Positions 16,707-25,652 of a stretch of DNA of 64,000 bases are shown in pieces. The notes below the pieces were generated by a model. The model was not told the DNA's origin. It worked only from the letters and a program-made list of their open reading frames with translations, and did not search any database. How positions within the stretch are numbered: position 1 is the first letter of the stretch; each line of letters opens with the position of its first letter. The translations under genes and the position numbers were made by a program. This DNA is from Mycetohabitans endofungorum. GTDB taxonomy: Bacteria; Pseudomonadota; Gammaproteobacteria; Burkholderiales; Burkholderiaceae. Where the stretch lies: NCBI RefSeq assembly GCF_002927045.1, contig NZ_PRDW01000013.1:25515-89514 (forward strand), read 5' to 3'.

Positions 16707-17642
16707 TCAGGCGCCCTCGCCGCCCGGCTCCAAGCGCTCAAGCATCGCCGCTGTGACGCGCTGGCGCGTCTTCCAATAGTCGGCCCAAGGGTCCGCGCCT
16801 AATCGGTCGAGCCGCTCGGCGATGTTGTGCAACGTCCATTGCACCGCGCTGCTCGTACGAGGCACCTCGTCCCACGTGAGCGGCATCGACACAGCAACCC
16901 CTGGGCGGGCGCGCGGCGCGTAGGCGGCGATCGTGGTTGCACCGCGGCTATTGCGCAGGTAATCGATGAAGATCTTGCCACAGCGGTTCTGCTCGCCCAT
17001 TTTCGCGCCAAACTGCTCTGGCCAGACGGTGGCCATATGGCGGGCAACGCGCTGCGAGAACGCCTTGGCGTCGTCCCAACCGACGTGTGAGTCCAACGGA
17101 ACGACTACGTGCAATCCCTTTCCGCCGCTGGTCTTGCACCAGCACCGCAAGCCAAGGTCAACCAACACAGTGCGCAAACGTTCGGCGGCCTCGAGCATAG
17201 CGCGCCACGGCAACGCTGGGTCGGGATCGAGATCAAAGACGAGCCGGTCGGGATGTTCGATGGCAGGGATCTGTGCGTTCCATGTATGGAGTTCGATCGC
17301 GTCCATCTGGGCGGCCCCCACCAGCGCCGCCGCATCGTCGATGGTAATCAGTGGCTTGTGTCCGGGGTCCAGACCTTCGTGCTGCGTGACATGCGGTATC
17401 GCAAGCCGGTCGCTATGCCTTTGGAAGAACAACTCCGCATCGATCCCGCCCGGCGCGCGCAATAACCCAACGGGCCGTGCGCGCAGATGAGGCAGCAACA
17501 CCGGGGCCACCCATTCGAAATAGCGAACCAGGTCAATTTTGCGAGTACCAGTGTGCGGATCCATCACCCGATTGGGATGCGAAATCCGCACACCCGCCAC
17601 CGTCTCTCGCAGGTTACGTTGCTCGAAGTCTTTCACTTTCAT
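16707..17642 (-). CDS. Stand-alone LigD polymerase (primase-polymerase) domain protein
   Basis: A 311-residue protein covering only the archaeo-eukaryotic primase-like POL domain of bacterial LigD. The catalytic acids lie in LVFDLDPDP (Asp137, Asp139), nucleotide contacts in KTSGGKGLHVVVPL (about 170-183), and the third motif in KIFIDYLRNSRGATTIAAYA. The N-terminus DFEQRNLRETVAGVRISHP resembles the linker before POL in the full-length nuclease-ligase-polymerase enzyme. The ligase and phosphoesterase domains are absent. It could fill in ends during non-homologous end joining if a ligase and Ku exist elsewhere, or be a surviving fragment. Confidence 0.85.
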   Translation of the reverse strand: MKVKDFEQRNLRETVAGVRISHPNRVMDPHTGTRKIDLVRYFEWVAPVLLPHLRARPVGLLRAPGGIDAELFFQRHSDRLAIPHVTQHEGLDPGHKPLITIDDAAALVGAAQMDAIELHTWNAQIPAIEHPDRLVFDLDPDPALPWRAMLEAAERLRTVLVDLGLRCWCKTSGGKGLHVVVPLDSHVGWDDAKAFSQRVARHMATVWPEQFGAKMGEQNRCGKIFIDYLRNSRGATTIAAYAPRARPGVAVSMPLTWDEVPRTSSAVQWTLHNIAERLDRLGADPWADYWKTRQRVTAAMLERLEPGGEGA

Positions 17643-17652
17643 ACAGTAGGGG

Positions 17653-17814
17653 TCATCGCCTGATCAGGCCAAGCAACAACGTCGCCAAAAAAATCACGAG
17701 GAAGATGAAAAACAGTATTTTCGCGATTTCAGCTGCGCCCGTAGCGATCCCGCCAAAGCCGAACACGGCGGCAATGATGGCAATGATGAAAAAAATAACA
17801 GCGTAACGAAGCAT
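17653..17814 (-). CDS. DUF1328 small membrane protein
   Basis: A 53-residue protein with two hydrophobic helices ([20 protein letters not shown] and [20 protein letters not shown]), the DUF1328/YtjA pattern. ATG 17814 has GGGGGAGAAAGCC directly upstream. The family often appears in stress-induced sets but has no known biochemical role. It lies 10 bases upstream of the LigD-polymerase start on the same strand, so they may be cotranscribed. Confidence 0.85.
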   Translation of the reverse strand: MLRYAVIFFIIAIIAAVFGFGGIATGAAEIAKILFFIFLVIFLATLLLGLIRR

Positions 17815-17861
17815 GGCTTTCTCCCCCAGATCAAAGGCCGACAACGGCCATCGGCACATGA

Positions 17862-18209
17862 CTAGACCTCTTGCGCGCGTGCCAGTCGCACAAGCAGATG
17901 GAACCCGTTAGACAATGGGACGCCTATCTTTCGTGCATGGCCAACGCCGCTCCCATGGCACGCCCAGATGTCGCCATGCCCAATGTACCCGACGATCTCA
18001 CAGTAGCTTTCGACCACCACTCGTGCCGCCACTAGGTTCTGCTCAAACGCGTCGTTGAACAACTCGGCGACCGTTTGCCAGTCGGCGCCGTAACCGACAG
18101 TCACCGCACCTTGCACGAACCGCTCGGCGACAAGCTTGCGCGGATCGCCTGTATGTCCCTCAGTGACGCCATCCGTGACATGGCGTACCCCGAGTTTAGG
18201 CAGTGTGAG
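17862..18209 (-). other. Unassigned open frame (possible gene remnant)
   Basis: An uninterrupted minus-strand frame of 116 codons with protein-like composition (for example VAERFVQGAVTVGYGADWQ and VVVESYCEIVGYIGHGDIW). It has no ATG; the first usable start is GTG at 18116, which would leave 84 residues. I do not recognise the family. It may be the C-terminal remnant of a larger gene whose 5' part was lost. It lies just upstream of the DUF1328 gene on the same strand. Confidence 0.35.
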
Positions 18210-18367
18210 TCATACCGCCGGCCGTGGCGGACCCGGTGTCCTAGCCTCTTTCAGCGTTGCATCAATCATGCCTGGCTGGTTTGCTGCCCCTAATCCGGGA
18301 CAGCCAAGTCGGTGGCACATGGGCATGAACCTTGCGAGAGCGCGTTGTCGCATACCGAGAGGTCGCC

Positions 18368-18748
18368 ATGACAAGCAGCACCTGTTCCCATCCGTCTACG
18401 CGGCACCGTAATGGCCGCCCGCCGCGCCAGCGTCACGCGACAGCGCGCGCCACCCATCGCGGTAACCGTGCAAAGCGCTGGTCACGTGACGTGACTCAGC
18501 ACAGCCACGCATTGGACCTGGAGTCGGACATCTTCACGCAGGGCACGGCGCAGCAAATCGCTGAATCGCTTAAGCGCTCGTCGATGCGCAGCACGCGGCG
18601 TCGCGGCACACCGTTCCAATCGGCCATGTCGATGCTGAATTTCTACATCAACCGCGCCGGAAAGCACTTACCTGCGTCGCGCCGCCAGGTCCTGGAACGG
18701 TCCAAGCAGGCATTGCGGCACACATTCGGCCGCCGCCGGGGATCGTGA
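18368..18748 (+). CDS. DUF3175 domain protein
   Basis: A 126-residue basic protein. The first 45 residues are Arg/His/Ser-rich and disordered. The rest is the DUF3175 domain: RWSRDVTQHSHALDLESDIF, AESLKRSSMRSTRRR, then PFQSAMSMLNFYINRAGKHL and ending in a basic helix. ATG 18368 follows GAGAGG. The function is unknown; the family is common in Burkholderia and Bradyrhizobium and is rich in positive charge, suggesting nucleic-acid contact. Confidence 0.75.
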   Translation: MTSSTCSHPSTRHRNGRPPRQRHATARATHRGNRAKRWSRDVTQHSHALDLESDIFTQGTAQQIAESLKRSSMRSTRRRGTPFQSAMSMLNFYINRAGKHLPASRRQVLERSKQALRHTFGRRRGS

Positions 18749-18793
18749 CGATGCGCGCCCGAGCGTCTATCCGACAGAGCGTGCTTATGCATC

Positions 18794-20110
18794 ATGCGTG
18801 AAACAACCTGGTTCCTCATCGTGGGCGGCGTCTTCGTCGTGATGGGCATCGCCGGTTCGATGCTCAAGCGCCTGCCTTGCAGCAGCGCGATGCTGTATCT
18901 GGCAATAGGCGCTGCGCTCGGCACGCCCGGGGCCGGAATGCTCGCACTAGATATTTTTCGCGACGCACATTTGCTGCGAATGCTGACCGAAGTGGCCCTG
19001 CTCGTGTCACTGTTCGCCATTGGCTTACGGTTGCGGGTGCCGCTGGCCGATCCGCTTTGGGGCTTGCCGCTAAGGCTCGGCGTGCTGGCGATGCTAGTCA
19101 CGATACCGTTACTGACTGCGTTCGGCGTGGTAGTACTCGACCTGCCAGTCGGTCCCGCACTGTTGATAGCCGCCATTCTGGCTCCGACCGATCCCGTGCT
19201 GGCCCACGACGTTCAGGTAAAAGACTCACGCGATCAAGACCGGATGCGTTTTGCGCTGTCCGGCGAAGGCGGATTGAACGACGGAGCGACCATGCCGTTC
19301 GTGCTCCTAGGCATTGCATTGTGCACCCAACCGGATAGGTCGGTCACCGCGGCGCTGTCCCCGGTCTTCGTTGCTCATGCGCTCTGGGGCTGCATCGGTG
19401 CAATCGGCATCGGTGCCGCCCTCGGATGGGCAACGACCCACGTAGTGACATGGCTGCGTACACGGCATGCACAGGCACTGGACCTGGAGGGCTTTTTTGC
19501 CCTCGGGCTGGTCGGGTTGTCGTACGGCGCCGCAGAGCTTGCCCATACCTACGGATTCCTTGCAGTATTTGCCGCCGGTGTCGCGATGCGCCGCGTCGAG
19601 CATCGCGCCAGTGGCGAGCGCACGGCGCAAGCGGCGATCGGCACACTCAACCCGCAGGATGTTCAGGCTACCGCAGCACATCCAGACAAGGCTCACGCCT
19701 ACATGGCCGAGTCCATTCTCGGCTTCACAATCGAGCTGGAAAGGATCGCGGAAATGGCCACAATGATCGTCATCGGCAATGTACTGACCACCTTGCCGAC
19801 GACGTTGTTCAGCCCGCGCAATGCGATGGTGGCGGCCGCGCTGTTCCTGCTTGTTCGCCCACTCGCAGTGGGCATTTCGCTGGCCGGCTCCCGCGCATCA
19901 CCGGCGCAGCGTCGCCTGATGAGCTGGTTTGGCATCCGTGGAATCGGTTCGTTCTACTACACCGCCTGCGCGGTCGAGCACGGTGTACAGGCCAGCACGA
20001 CAATCGTATCCATTGTATTGTTCACCGTCACCGCATCGGTTGTGGTCCACGGCATTTCCGCTACGCCGTTGATGAACTGGTATCAGCAATGGCGACAGGC
20101 TCATCAATAA
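18794..20110 (+). CDS. CPA1-type cation:proton antiporter
   Basis: A 438-residue membrane protein with about 12 transmembrane helices and the Na+/H+ exchanger core. Family marks are YLAIGAALGTPGAGMLALDI, LLVSLFAIGLRLRVPL, ILAPTDPVLAHDVQVKD (the TDP ion-binding region), SGEGGLNDGATMPFVLLGIA (GEGGLND) and GIRGIGSFYYTACAVEHG. It exchanges Na+ or K+ for H+ to maintain pH and ion balance. It ends 83 bases before the hybrid kinase gene on the same strand, so the two may be expressed together. Confidence 0.88.
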   Translation: MRETTWFLIVGGVFVVMGIAGSMLKRLPCSSAMLYLAIGAALGTPGAGMLALDIFRDAHLLRMLTEVALLVSLFAIGLRLRVPLADPLWGLPLRLGVLAMLVTIPLLTAFGVVVLDLPVGPALLIAAILAPTDPVLAHDVQVKDSRDQDRMRFALSGEGGLNDGATMPFVLLGIALCTQPDRSVTAALSPVFVAHALWGCIGAIGIGAALGWATTHVVTWLRTRHAQALDLEGFFALGLVGLSYGAAELAHTYGFLAVFAAGVAMRRVEHRASGERTAQAAIGTLNPQDVQATAAHPDKAHAYMAESILGFTIELERIAEMATMIVIGNVLTTLPTTLFSPRNAMVAAALFLLVRPLAVGISLAGSRASPAQRRLMSWFGIRGIGSFYYTACAVEHGVQASTTIVSIVLFTVTASVVVHGISATPLMNWYQQWRQAHQ

Positions 20111-20193
20111 AGCGCCAAATTGGGAATTCATACCGCTATGCAAGACAGACCTCCAGTGCTGCTAGCCAACCTGTGGAAACAAGGGTGACCACG

Positions 20194-22119
20194 ATGCCAG
20201 GGCGAGCCGTGCTGCATGATCCCGCCACTTTCGAAATGATGGTCCAGAACATCAAGGACTACGCGATTTTCATGCTTGACCCACAAGGCCATGTCGCGAG
20301 TTGGAATACCGGTGCTCAGTACATTAAGGGATACCGTGCCGATGAAATCATCGGGCGCCACTTTTCGGTGTTCTACAGTCCGGCGGACATCGCGGATGGC
20401 AAGCCCGAGTATGAATTGCAGCATGCCACCGAGTTCGGCCGTGTTGAGGATGAGGGGTGGCGCGTCCGTCAGGACGGATCGAGATTCTGGGCCAATGTCG
20501 TGATCACAGCGCTGCGCGCGCCATCGGGCGAACTGTGCGGCTTCGCGAAAGTCACCCGCGACTTGTCCGAGCAACGTGCGGAGGAGGATAAGCTTCGCCA
20601 GAGTGAAGAACGATTCAGACTGATGGTTGAATCGGTCAAGGACTACGCGATCGTCATGCTGGATCCGCAAGGCCGCGTGGCGAGCTGGAACGCCGGTGCC
20701 ATGCAGATCAACGGGTATCGTTCAGAAGAGGTTATTGGTCGCCATATGTCTATCTTCTATCGCGACGACGATGACACCGACGGCATGCCCGAGCGGCAGT
20801 TGCAAGCCGCGGCGAACACAGAGCGTGTCGAAGACAATGCATGGCGCGTGCGCAAGGACGGCACACTGTTTTGGGCTAATGTCGTGATCACGGCGGTACG
20901 CGACGCCGCCGGCACACTGCTCGGCTTCACCATGGTGACGCGCGATATGACCGAGCGCAAGCGCCTGGAGGAACTAGAGCTGTCCAGCCGCCGCATGAGC
21001 GAGTTTCTCGCGATGCTTGCACATGAATTGCGCAATCCGCTCGCCCCCGTGCGTAATGCAGTCAGCGTCATGCAGCTGGTCCCGAACGTCGATGCGACGA
21101 TGCGCCATTGCCGCGACGTGATCGATCGGCAGGTCAGCCATTTGACGCGGCTTGTCGACGATTTGCTGGACATCGGGCGGATCACCACCGGCAAGCTGGA
21201 GCTGCGTCTGGCCTGCGTCGACATGGCAGAAGTCGTCGCCCGTAGCGTGGAAGCGGCCCGCCCCTTCATCGACGAGCGTTGGCAGACTTTGCATGTGCAA
21301 TTGCCGCACCGGCCGGCCTGGGTCCGTGGCGACATGACGCGATTGGTCCAGGCGGTGCAGAACTTGCTGGACAACGCCTCCAAGTTCTCGCCCAGCGGCG
21401 CCCGGATCAGCATCGAGGTCACCATCGAAAAGCGCATGATCTTACTGCGTGTGATCGACCAGGGTCGGGGCATCTCGCAGCAGGGGCTGAAGTCGATCTT
21501 CAACCTGTTCGTGCAAGAAAACCACGCACAGAATCCAACCGATACTGGCCTGGGGATTGGTCTAACGCTGTGCCGTTCGCTGATCGAACTTCACGGCGGA
21601 ATGATCGACGCGTCCAGTGATGGGCTCGGCTGCGGCAGCACGTTCACGATACGTTTGCCGATCGCCCGGCATCAGGCACTCGCGGATCCGCCGGCATCGT
21701 CCAGCGTCGTCATGTCTACGCCGTCGATACCCCTACGGGTGCTCGTCGTGGATGACAATCGCGATTCCGCCGACAGCCTCGCCATCCTGCTCGAACTCAA
21801 GGGCCACATGGCTCGCGTAGCCTACGACGGCGCGCACGCGATCGAGATCGCCCGCGTGTTTCTGCCGGATCTCGTGCTGACTGACCTGGCCATGCCCAAT
21901 GTCGACGGGTTCGGCTTGGCGGGCGTACTGCGTTCGAGCGTGGACCTGTCCGGCTCGACGCTTGTTGCGATGTCCGGCTTCGGCCAGCCGGGAGACCGGG
22001 CTCGATCGTTGGCCAGCGGTTTCGACGCGCACTTGGTCAAGCCGATCGAACCGACCCAATTGGACAAGCTGCTCGAGCACAGCATGCGGCAAGCCGGCAA
22101 GGACTCCGTGCAACGCTGA
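20194..22119 (+). CDS. Soluble PAS-PAS hybrid sensor histidine kinase with receiver
   Basis: A 641-residue protein lacking membrane segments. PAS1 (about 10-122) and PAS2 (about 138-250) are near copies (KDYAIFMLDPQGHVASWNTG and KDYAIVMLDPQGRVASWNAG). The HisKA box has His277 (LAHELRNPLAPVRN). ATP-binding motifs follow: NLLDNASKF, DQGRGIS and TGLGIGLTLC. The C-terminal receiver holds VVDDNRDSAD, Asp564 (VLTDLAMPNVDG) and KPI. It likely senses a cytosolic signal (redox, light or ligand). The open frame runs back to 19426 inside the antiporter gene, but homology begins at ATG 20194. Confidence 0.9.
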   Translation: MPGRAVLHDPATFEMMVQNIKDYAIFMLDPQGHVASWNTGAQYIKGYRADEIIGRHFSVFYSPADIADGKPEYELQHATEFGRVEDEGWRVRQDGSRFWANVVITALRAPSGELCGFAKVTRDLSEQRAEEDKLRQSEERFRLMVESVKDYAIVMLDPQGRVASWNAGAMQINGYRSEEVIGRHMSIFYRDDDDTDGMPERQLQAAANTERVEDNAWRVRKDGTLFWANVVITAVRDAAGTLLGFTMVTRDMTERKRLEELELSSRRMSEFLAMLAHELRNPLAPVRNAVSVMQLVPNVDATMRHCRDVIDRQVSHLTRLVDDLLDIGRITTGKLELRLACVDMAEVVARSVEAARPFIDERWQTLHVQLPHRPAWVRGDMTRLVQAVQNLLDNASKFSPSGARISIEVTIEKRMILLRVIDQGRGISQQGLKSIFNLFVQENHAQNPTDTGLGIGLTLCRSLIELHGGMIDASSDGLGCGSTFTIRLPIARHQALADPPASSSVVMSTPSIPLRVLVVDDNRDSADSLAILLELKGHMARVAYDGAHAIEIARVFLPDLVLTDLAMPNVDGFGLAGVLRSSVDLSGSTLVAMSGFGQPGDRARSLASGFDAHLVKPIEPTQLDKLLEHSMRQAGKDSVQR

Positions 22120-22162
22120 CGCCTCGCGTCTCAATGTACCGCGCACCGTGCTTCGGTGCTCG

Positions 22163-22187
22163 GTGCTGAGCGCCCAGCGCTCAGCAC
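22163..22187. terminator. Perfect 11-bp hairpin between convergent genes
   Basis: GTGCTGAGCGC and GCGCTCAGCAC pair perfectly around a CCA loop. The hairpin lies between the plus-strand hybrid kinase and the minus-strand porin, both ending nearby. No T-run follows on either strand, so it could be a bidirectional transcript-end stabiliser rather than a classical terminator. Confidence 0.55.
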
Positions 22188-22242
22188 GTCTGTACATCGG
22201 CGCATCAGATCAACTGGGCGACTGACGAGTGATGCTGGTAAA

Positions 22243-23355
22243 TTAGAAACGATGGCGAACGCCTGCGGCGATCAATAGCTGGCTCCCACCAGATGCGGGA
22301 TCGGCGGTATTGATCATGGCTGGCACGCCGGCCGATGCTCGCTGGTAAATTGCCTCCACGTAGGTGTCGGTACGCTTGGAAAGTGCATAATCGAGTTGCA
22401 CGGCACCCTGGTGCCAGTGAGCATCGGACGCCTTCGTGTACGTATATAGGCCGGCCAGCGTCAACGTGGGCATGAGTTGATATACGCCATTGACCTCGTA
22501 GTTACTCAATCCGATCGAACGGACACTAGCGCCCGTGTCGGCATCCGCGACACCCGTATAGGTCGCACGGGACCACGCGGCACCCAGCGTCAGGTCTCCC
22601 AGCGCATAGTTCGCGCCGACGCCGTAGGTATTCTGCACGCCGACGGTGGCGTTGAACACGTCGCGGTTCGAGCCGGGCAGCGCCGCAATATCGTATGCGC
22701 CGGCTGCCGTCCTGCCACGGCCGTCCACGTGAAGGTATGCGGCGCCCGCATTGAACGGGCCGTTTTGGTAGTTCGCCCCAACGCTGTACGCGCGGTTATT
22801 TGCGAATTGTCCCGCCGCGTTCGAGAACGCATACATGCCGCCCGCGCTGAAACCCGCGAATTGGGCACTAGTGTATTTGATCGAATTGCGCGCGAGGTAC
22901 GAGTTGTTCGCGTTATCATTGTCGAACGGATGGGCGAACGCAGTGCCTCCCGCCTCGCCCGTCAGCGTGAAGGGTGCAAAATAGTCATGAACTGCATCGT
23001 ACTGGTGACCTAGCGTGATCGTGCCGTATCGCTCGTTGCCTAAACCGACGTAATACGGATGGTCATTCAGTGATTGCCCGTTGGTCACCGCGAAGCCGCG
23101 TTCGAGCCGGAACACCGCTTTGTTTCCGCCACCGAGGTCTTCCGAGCCTTGCACGCCCCAATAGCTGCCGTCGATCAAGCCACTGGTCGCCTTGTACTGC
23201 GCATGGTCGGCGACATTGCTCAACCATGCGACGCTAGTGTCCAATTCACCGTACAGCGTTACACTGCTCTGTGCGTGCGCTTGGGTTATGCAAGCAGCCA
23301 GCACGATTACATAAAGGCGCCTGTCGACCAGGCGCCGACTTTGTTTGACAGACAT
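22243..23355 (-). CDS. Outer-membrane general porin (betaproteobacterial OmpC type)
   Basis: A 370-residue beta-barrel porin. A signal peptide ending ITQAHAQ precedes the classical start SSVTLYGELDTSVAWLSNVA. The internal GSEDLGGGNKAVFRLERGF and the C-terminal aromatic residue (AAGVRHRF, ending Phe as required for BAM recognition) support the call. It forms a trimeric channel for small hydrophilic solutes. It is intact and monocistronic; the signal peptide shows an unusual Arg-rich n-region (VKQSRRLVDRR). Confidence 0.92.
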   Translation of the reverse strand: MSVKQSRRLVDRRLYVIVLAACITQAHAQSSVTLYGELDTSVAWLSNVADHAQYKATSGLIDGSYWGVQGSEDLGGGNKAVFRLERGFAVTNGQSLNDHPYYVGLGNERYGTITLGHQYDAVHDYFAPFTLTGEAGGTAFAHPFDNDNANNSYLARNSIKYTSAQFAGFSAGGMYAFSNAAGQFANNRAYSVGANYQNGPFNAGAAYLHVDGRGRTAAGAYDIAALPGSNRDVFNATVGVQNTYGVGANYALGDLTLGAAWSRATYTGVADADTGASVRSIGLSNYEVNGVYQLMPTLTLAGLYTYTKASDAHWHQGAVQLDYALSKRTDTYVEAIYQRASAGVPAMINTADPASGGSQLLIAAGVRHRF

Positions 23356-23942
23356 GGGTAGGGATCCCTTGCAAAGAGGAAATCTGCGATAGTCGATTGG
23401 TAGGGATGGCCGCAGTTGCGACTATAGCCCCGCCGTTCGGACCGCCATGACGGCAAGTGCGCCACACGCTCTAATGCTTCGCACCTGTTGCCGTGACCGA
23501 AACCGATACAGCCCCGCTCCCGCCATGCGGGCTGCAAGTCCCCCACACTCGCTGCGCCGGCCGCCCACCGGTCCAACAGTCCCATCACGCCACCAGTCCA
23601 CTATTGCGCCAGTCCACTGGCGCGCCAAACCAACCGGCCATGCAAGCCACACTGCCCACATAGCCAAGCCTGACGCTACAGACCGTCGTTAATCGAGCTG
23701 AAGGCTCTGGAGGTATCGCTCGGCAAGACGCGCTGTTCGTACGCAAGCCCCACGGCGGCGTGCCGCCCCAGGACGGCGCAGGGCTGTTCGCCTTCGCCCG
23801 ACGGATGCTGGTGTTGCGCGACGAAATCCGGTATCCCGACCGCCCAATGCGCGTAGCGGATCAATGCATCCGACGACACTGCGCATCGGTCAGCCGGATG
23901 CGGTTCGCAATCGTGCACATCTCTGCTATACTTCATCGCTTT
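23356..23942. other. Intergenic between porin and tRNA-Pro
   Basis: About 585 bases containing the porin promoter near 23360-23430. Minus-strand frames at 23676-23936 have no recognisable motif. GCCAGTCCAC is repeated around 23600-23620. No gene is supported. Confidence 0.4.
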
Positions 23943-24019
<77 letters not shown>

Positions 24020-24025
24020 GGAATC

Positions 24026-24086
24026 AAAGCCCGGAAACCTGCTTCAGTATTGGAAAGCCAATGCTGATAAGGATTTCCGGGCTTTT
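24026..24086 (+). terminator. Terminator-like hairpin after tRNA-Pro
   Basis: Twelve-base arms AAAGCCCGGAAA (24026-24037) and TTTCCGGGCTTT (24074-24085) enclose a 36-base loop that itself contains ATTGG/CCAAT. A T-run (TTTT) follows the right arm. It begins 7 bases after the tRNA. Confidence 0.75.
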
Positions 24087-24139
24087 CCGTTTACGCTGTG
24101 TCCCTGGAGTATGCCAATCTGCCGTGTGAGCACGCGGAG

Positions 24140-24597
24140 ATGTCATCACTCACGCTTGTCAACCTCGCCAAAGTCTATCGCAGGGGCTCGGCCTTTCATT
24201 TTCGCTTTCGCATCGGCGTTCCCGAGGATATCCGCCGCATTTAACCGCCGCTGAAGAACGGCGAACTTGCCGCCAACACCAGCCGTGCAGTCTCGTCACA
24301 ACAGACCGCAACGAAGCCGCTGCAAGCGCGCAAGTCAGTACAAAAGTAACTGCGAAAAAGCTCGAGCAGGCACGCGTCCTGCCGACTCAGTATCGCACGA
24401 TGCCTCTACGTCGCTGGACGCATTGGATCGCAGCGTTATGCACATGCACACGCCGATCCGCACGCACAATTCCGGCTACTGGACGAGGCGCGATACGCGC
24501 TTGATCACTTTCACACGAAGCTATTAAAGCTCTCCGCCCATTTTAAAACGCCGGAAGGTCTCAGCGCCTGGCCAAGCCGCGTCACGAACGGTTAGCG
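24140..24597 (+). pseudogene. Tyrosine-type phage integrase remnant at tRNA-Pro
   Basis: ATG 24140 opens a 34-codon fragment, MSSLTLVNLAKVYRRGSAFH then FRFRIGVPEDIRRI before a stop, the N-terminal arm seen in some phage integrases. Later frames to about 24597 keep fragments (KNGELAANTSRAV and DHFHTKLLKLSAHF) but no catalytic Arg/His/Tyr region. Its location directly 3' of a tRNA gene is the classical integrase site. Confidence 0.5.
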
Positions 24598-24706
24598 CGC
24601 TTCGTGAATGAATTTCGGAAGCGATCTAAGGGCATGGTAGCCGCCCCGAACCACGACGAATCAGAGACACGCATATCGCGTGAATCAGTAAGCAAAGAAC
24701 GACAGG

Positions 24707-25120
24707 TCACGATCGCTTACCGTCCGTCAGTAGAACGATCACCTGTCGGATTTCGTCGCGCAGTGCATCCACATCGACGGCAACAAGCCGAGGATCCGCT
24801 GGCGGCACGCCCGCCTCGCCCGGCAGCGGGACTGCACCGCCCGGCTCGTCCGGCAACAGCGCACCGTGTGAATCGAGCCGGTTGCGCGCACCGTTGATCG
24901 TGAATCCTTGCTCATACAACAGCTCCCGGATCCGCCTGATCAACAGTACTTCATGATGCTGATAATAGCGCCGGTTTCCGCGGCGCTTGACCGGCCTCAA
25001 CTGCGTGAATTCCTGCTCCCAATATCTGAGCACGTGCGGTTTGACGCCGCACAGTTCGCTGACTTCACCGATCGTGAAATACCGCTTCGCGGGTATCGGG
25101 GGCAACGTGACTTTGTCCAT
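24707..25120 (-). CDS. MerR-family regulator of the ihfA locus
   Basis: A 137-residue protein with an N-terminal MerR helix-turn-helix (KRYFTIGEVSELCGVKPHVL then RYWEQEFTQLRPVKRRGNRR). The C-terminal part is Pro/Gly-rich and lacks metal-binding Cys residues, so it is not a metal sensor. It is the MerR gene that always follows ihfA in beta- and gammaproteobacteria; its role is not well defined. ATG 25120 is preferred to the GTG at 25126. It is separated from ihfA by about 70 bases on the same strand. Confidence 0.88.
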   Translation of the reverse strand: MDKVTLPPIPAKRYFTIGEVSELCGVKPHVLRYWEQEFTQLRPVKRRGNRRYYQHHEVLLIRRIRELLYEQGFTINGARNRLDSHGALLPDEPGGAVPLPGEAGVPPADPRLVAVDVDALRDEIRQVIVLLTDGKRS

Positions 25121-25193
25121 CGTCACACGCTCGTCATGTCGGTCTTGAATGCGTCGGGGGGCTAAGCACGAGCGGACCTTGACGTGGCTACGT

Positions 25194-25595
25194 TCAGCGT
25201 GACTGCAGGTTCGCAGCGCCGGACTCGACCTGCGCCTTCAGCTTTTGGCTCGCATGGAAAGTCACCACGCGCCGTGCCGCGATTGGGATAGCCTCGCCGG
25301 TCTTCGGATTGCGTCCCGGACGTTGCGGCTTGTCGCGCAACTGGAAGTTGCCGAACCCCGATAGCTTGACGCTCTCACCGTTTTCGAGCGCATCGCGGAT
25401 TGCCTCAAAGAACGCTTCGACCATGTCTTTTGCCTCGCGCTTGTTCAGACCGACCTGATCGAACAACAACTCGGCCAACTCGGCTTTTGTCAACGTCGGC
25501 GTCTCGGATGAAACCGGATTGCTGTAGGCCGGATTATCGCGACTCATCGCACTGCGTTGCGCAGACAGAAGTGCTTCGAATTCACTCGAGTTCAT
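25194..25595 (-). CDS. ihfA: Integration host factor alpha subunit
   Basis: A 133-residue DNA-bending protein. The HU/IHF core starts at [20 protein letters not shown] and includes [20 protein letters not shown] with the DNA-intercalating Pro, and [18 protein letters not shown]. It pairs with IhfB to bend DNA in transcription, recombination and replication. The roughly 30-residue N-terminal extension relative to the 99-residue E. coli protein is common in Burkholderia; a start at an internal Met ([10 protein letters not shown]) is possible. It follows pheT, as is conserved. Confidence 0.93.
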   Translation of the reverse strand: MNSSEFEALLSAQRSAMSRDNPAYSNPVSSETPTLTKAELAELLFDQVGLNKREAKDMVEAFFEAIRDALENGESVKLSGFGNFQLRDKPQRPGRNPKTGEAIPIAARRVVTFHASQKLKAQVESGAANLQSR

Positions 25596-25652
25596 TGGAT
25601 GCTTATCATATAAGAGTAGCCTCTGATTTCTTTCGGGCAAATCGGATTCGAT

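Noticed and set aside
19426..20193. Upstream extension of the hybrid-kinase frame
   Set aside because: It is the out-of-frame shadow of the antiporter gene; homology starts at the ATG at 20194.
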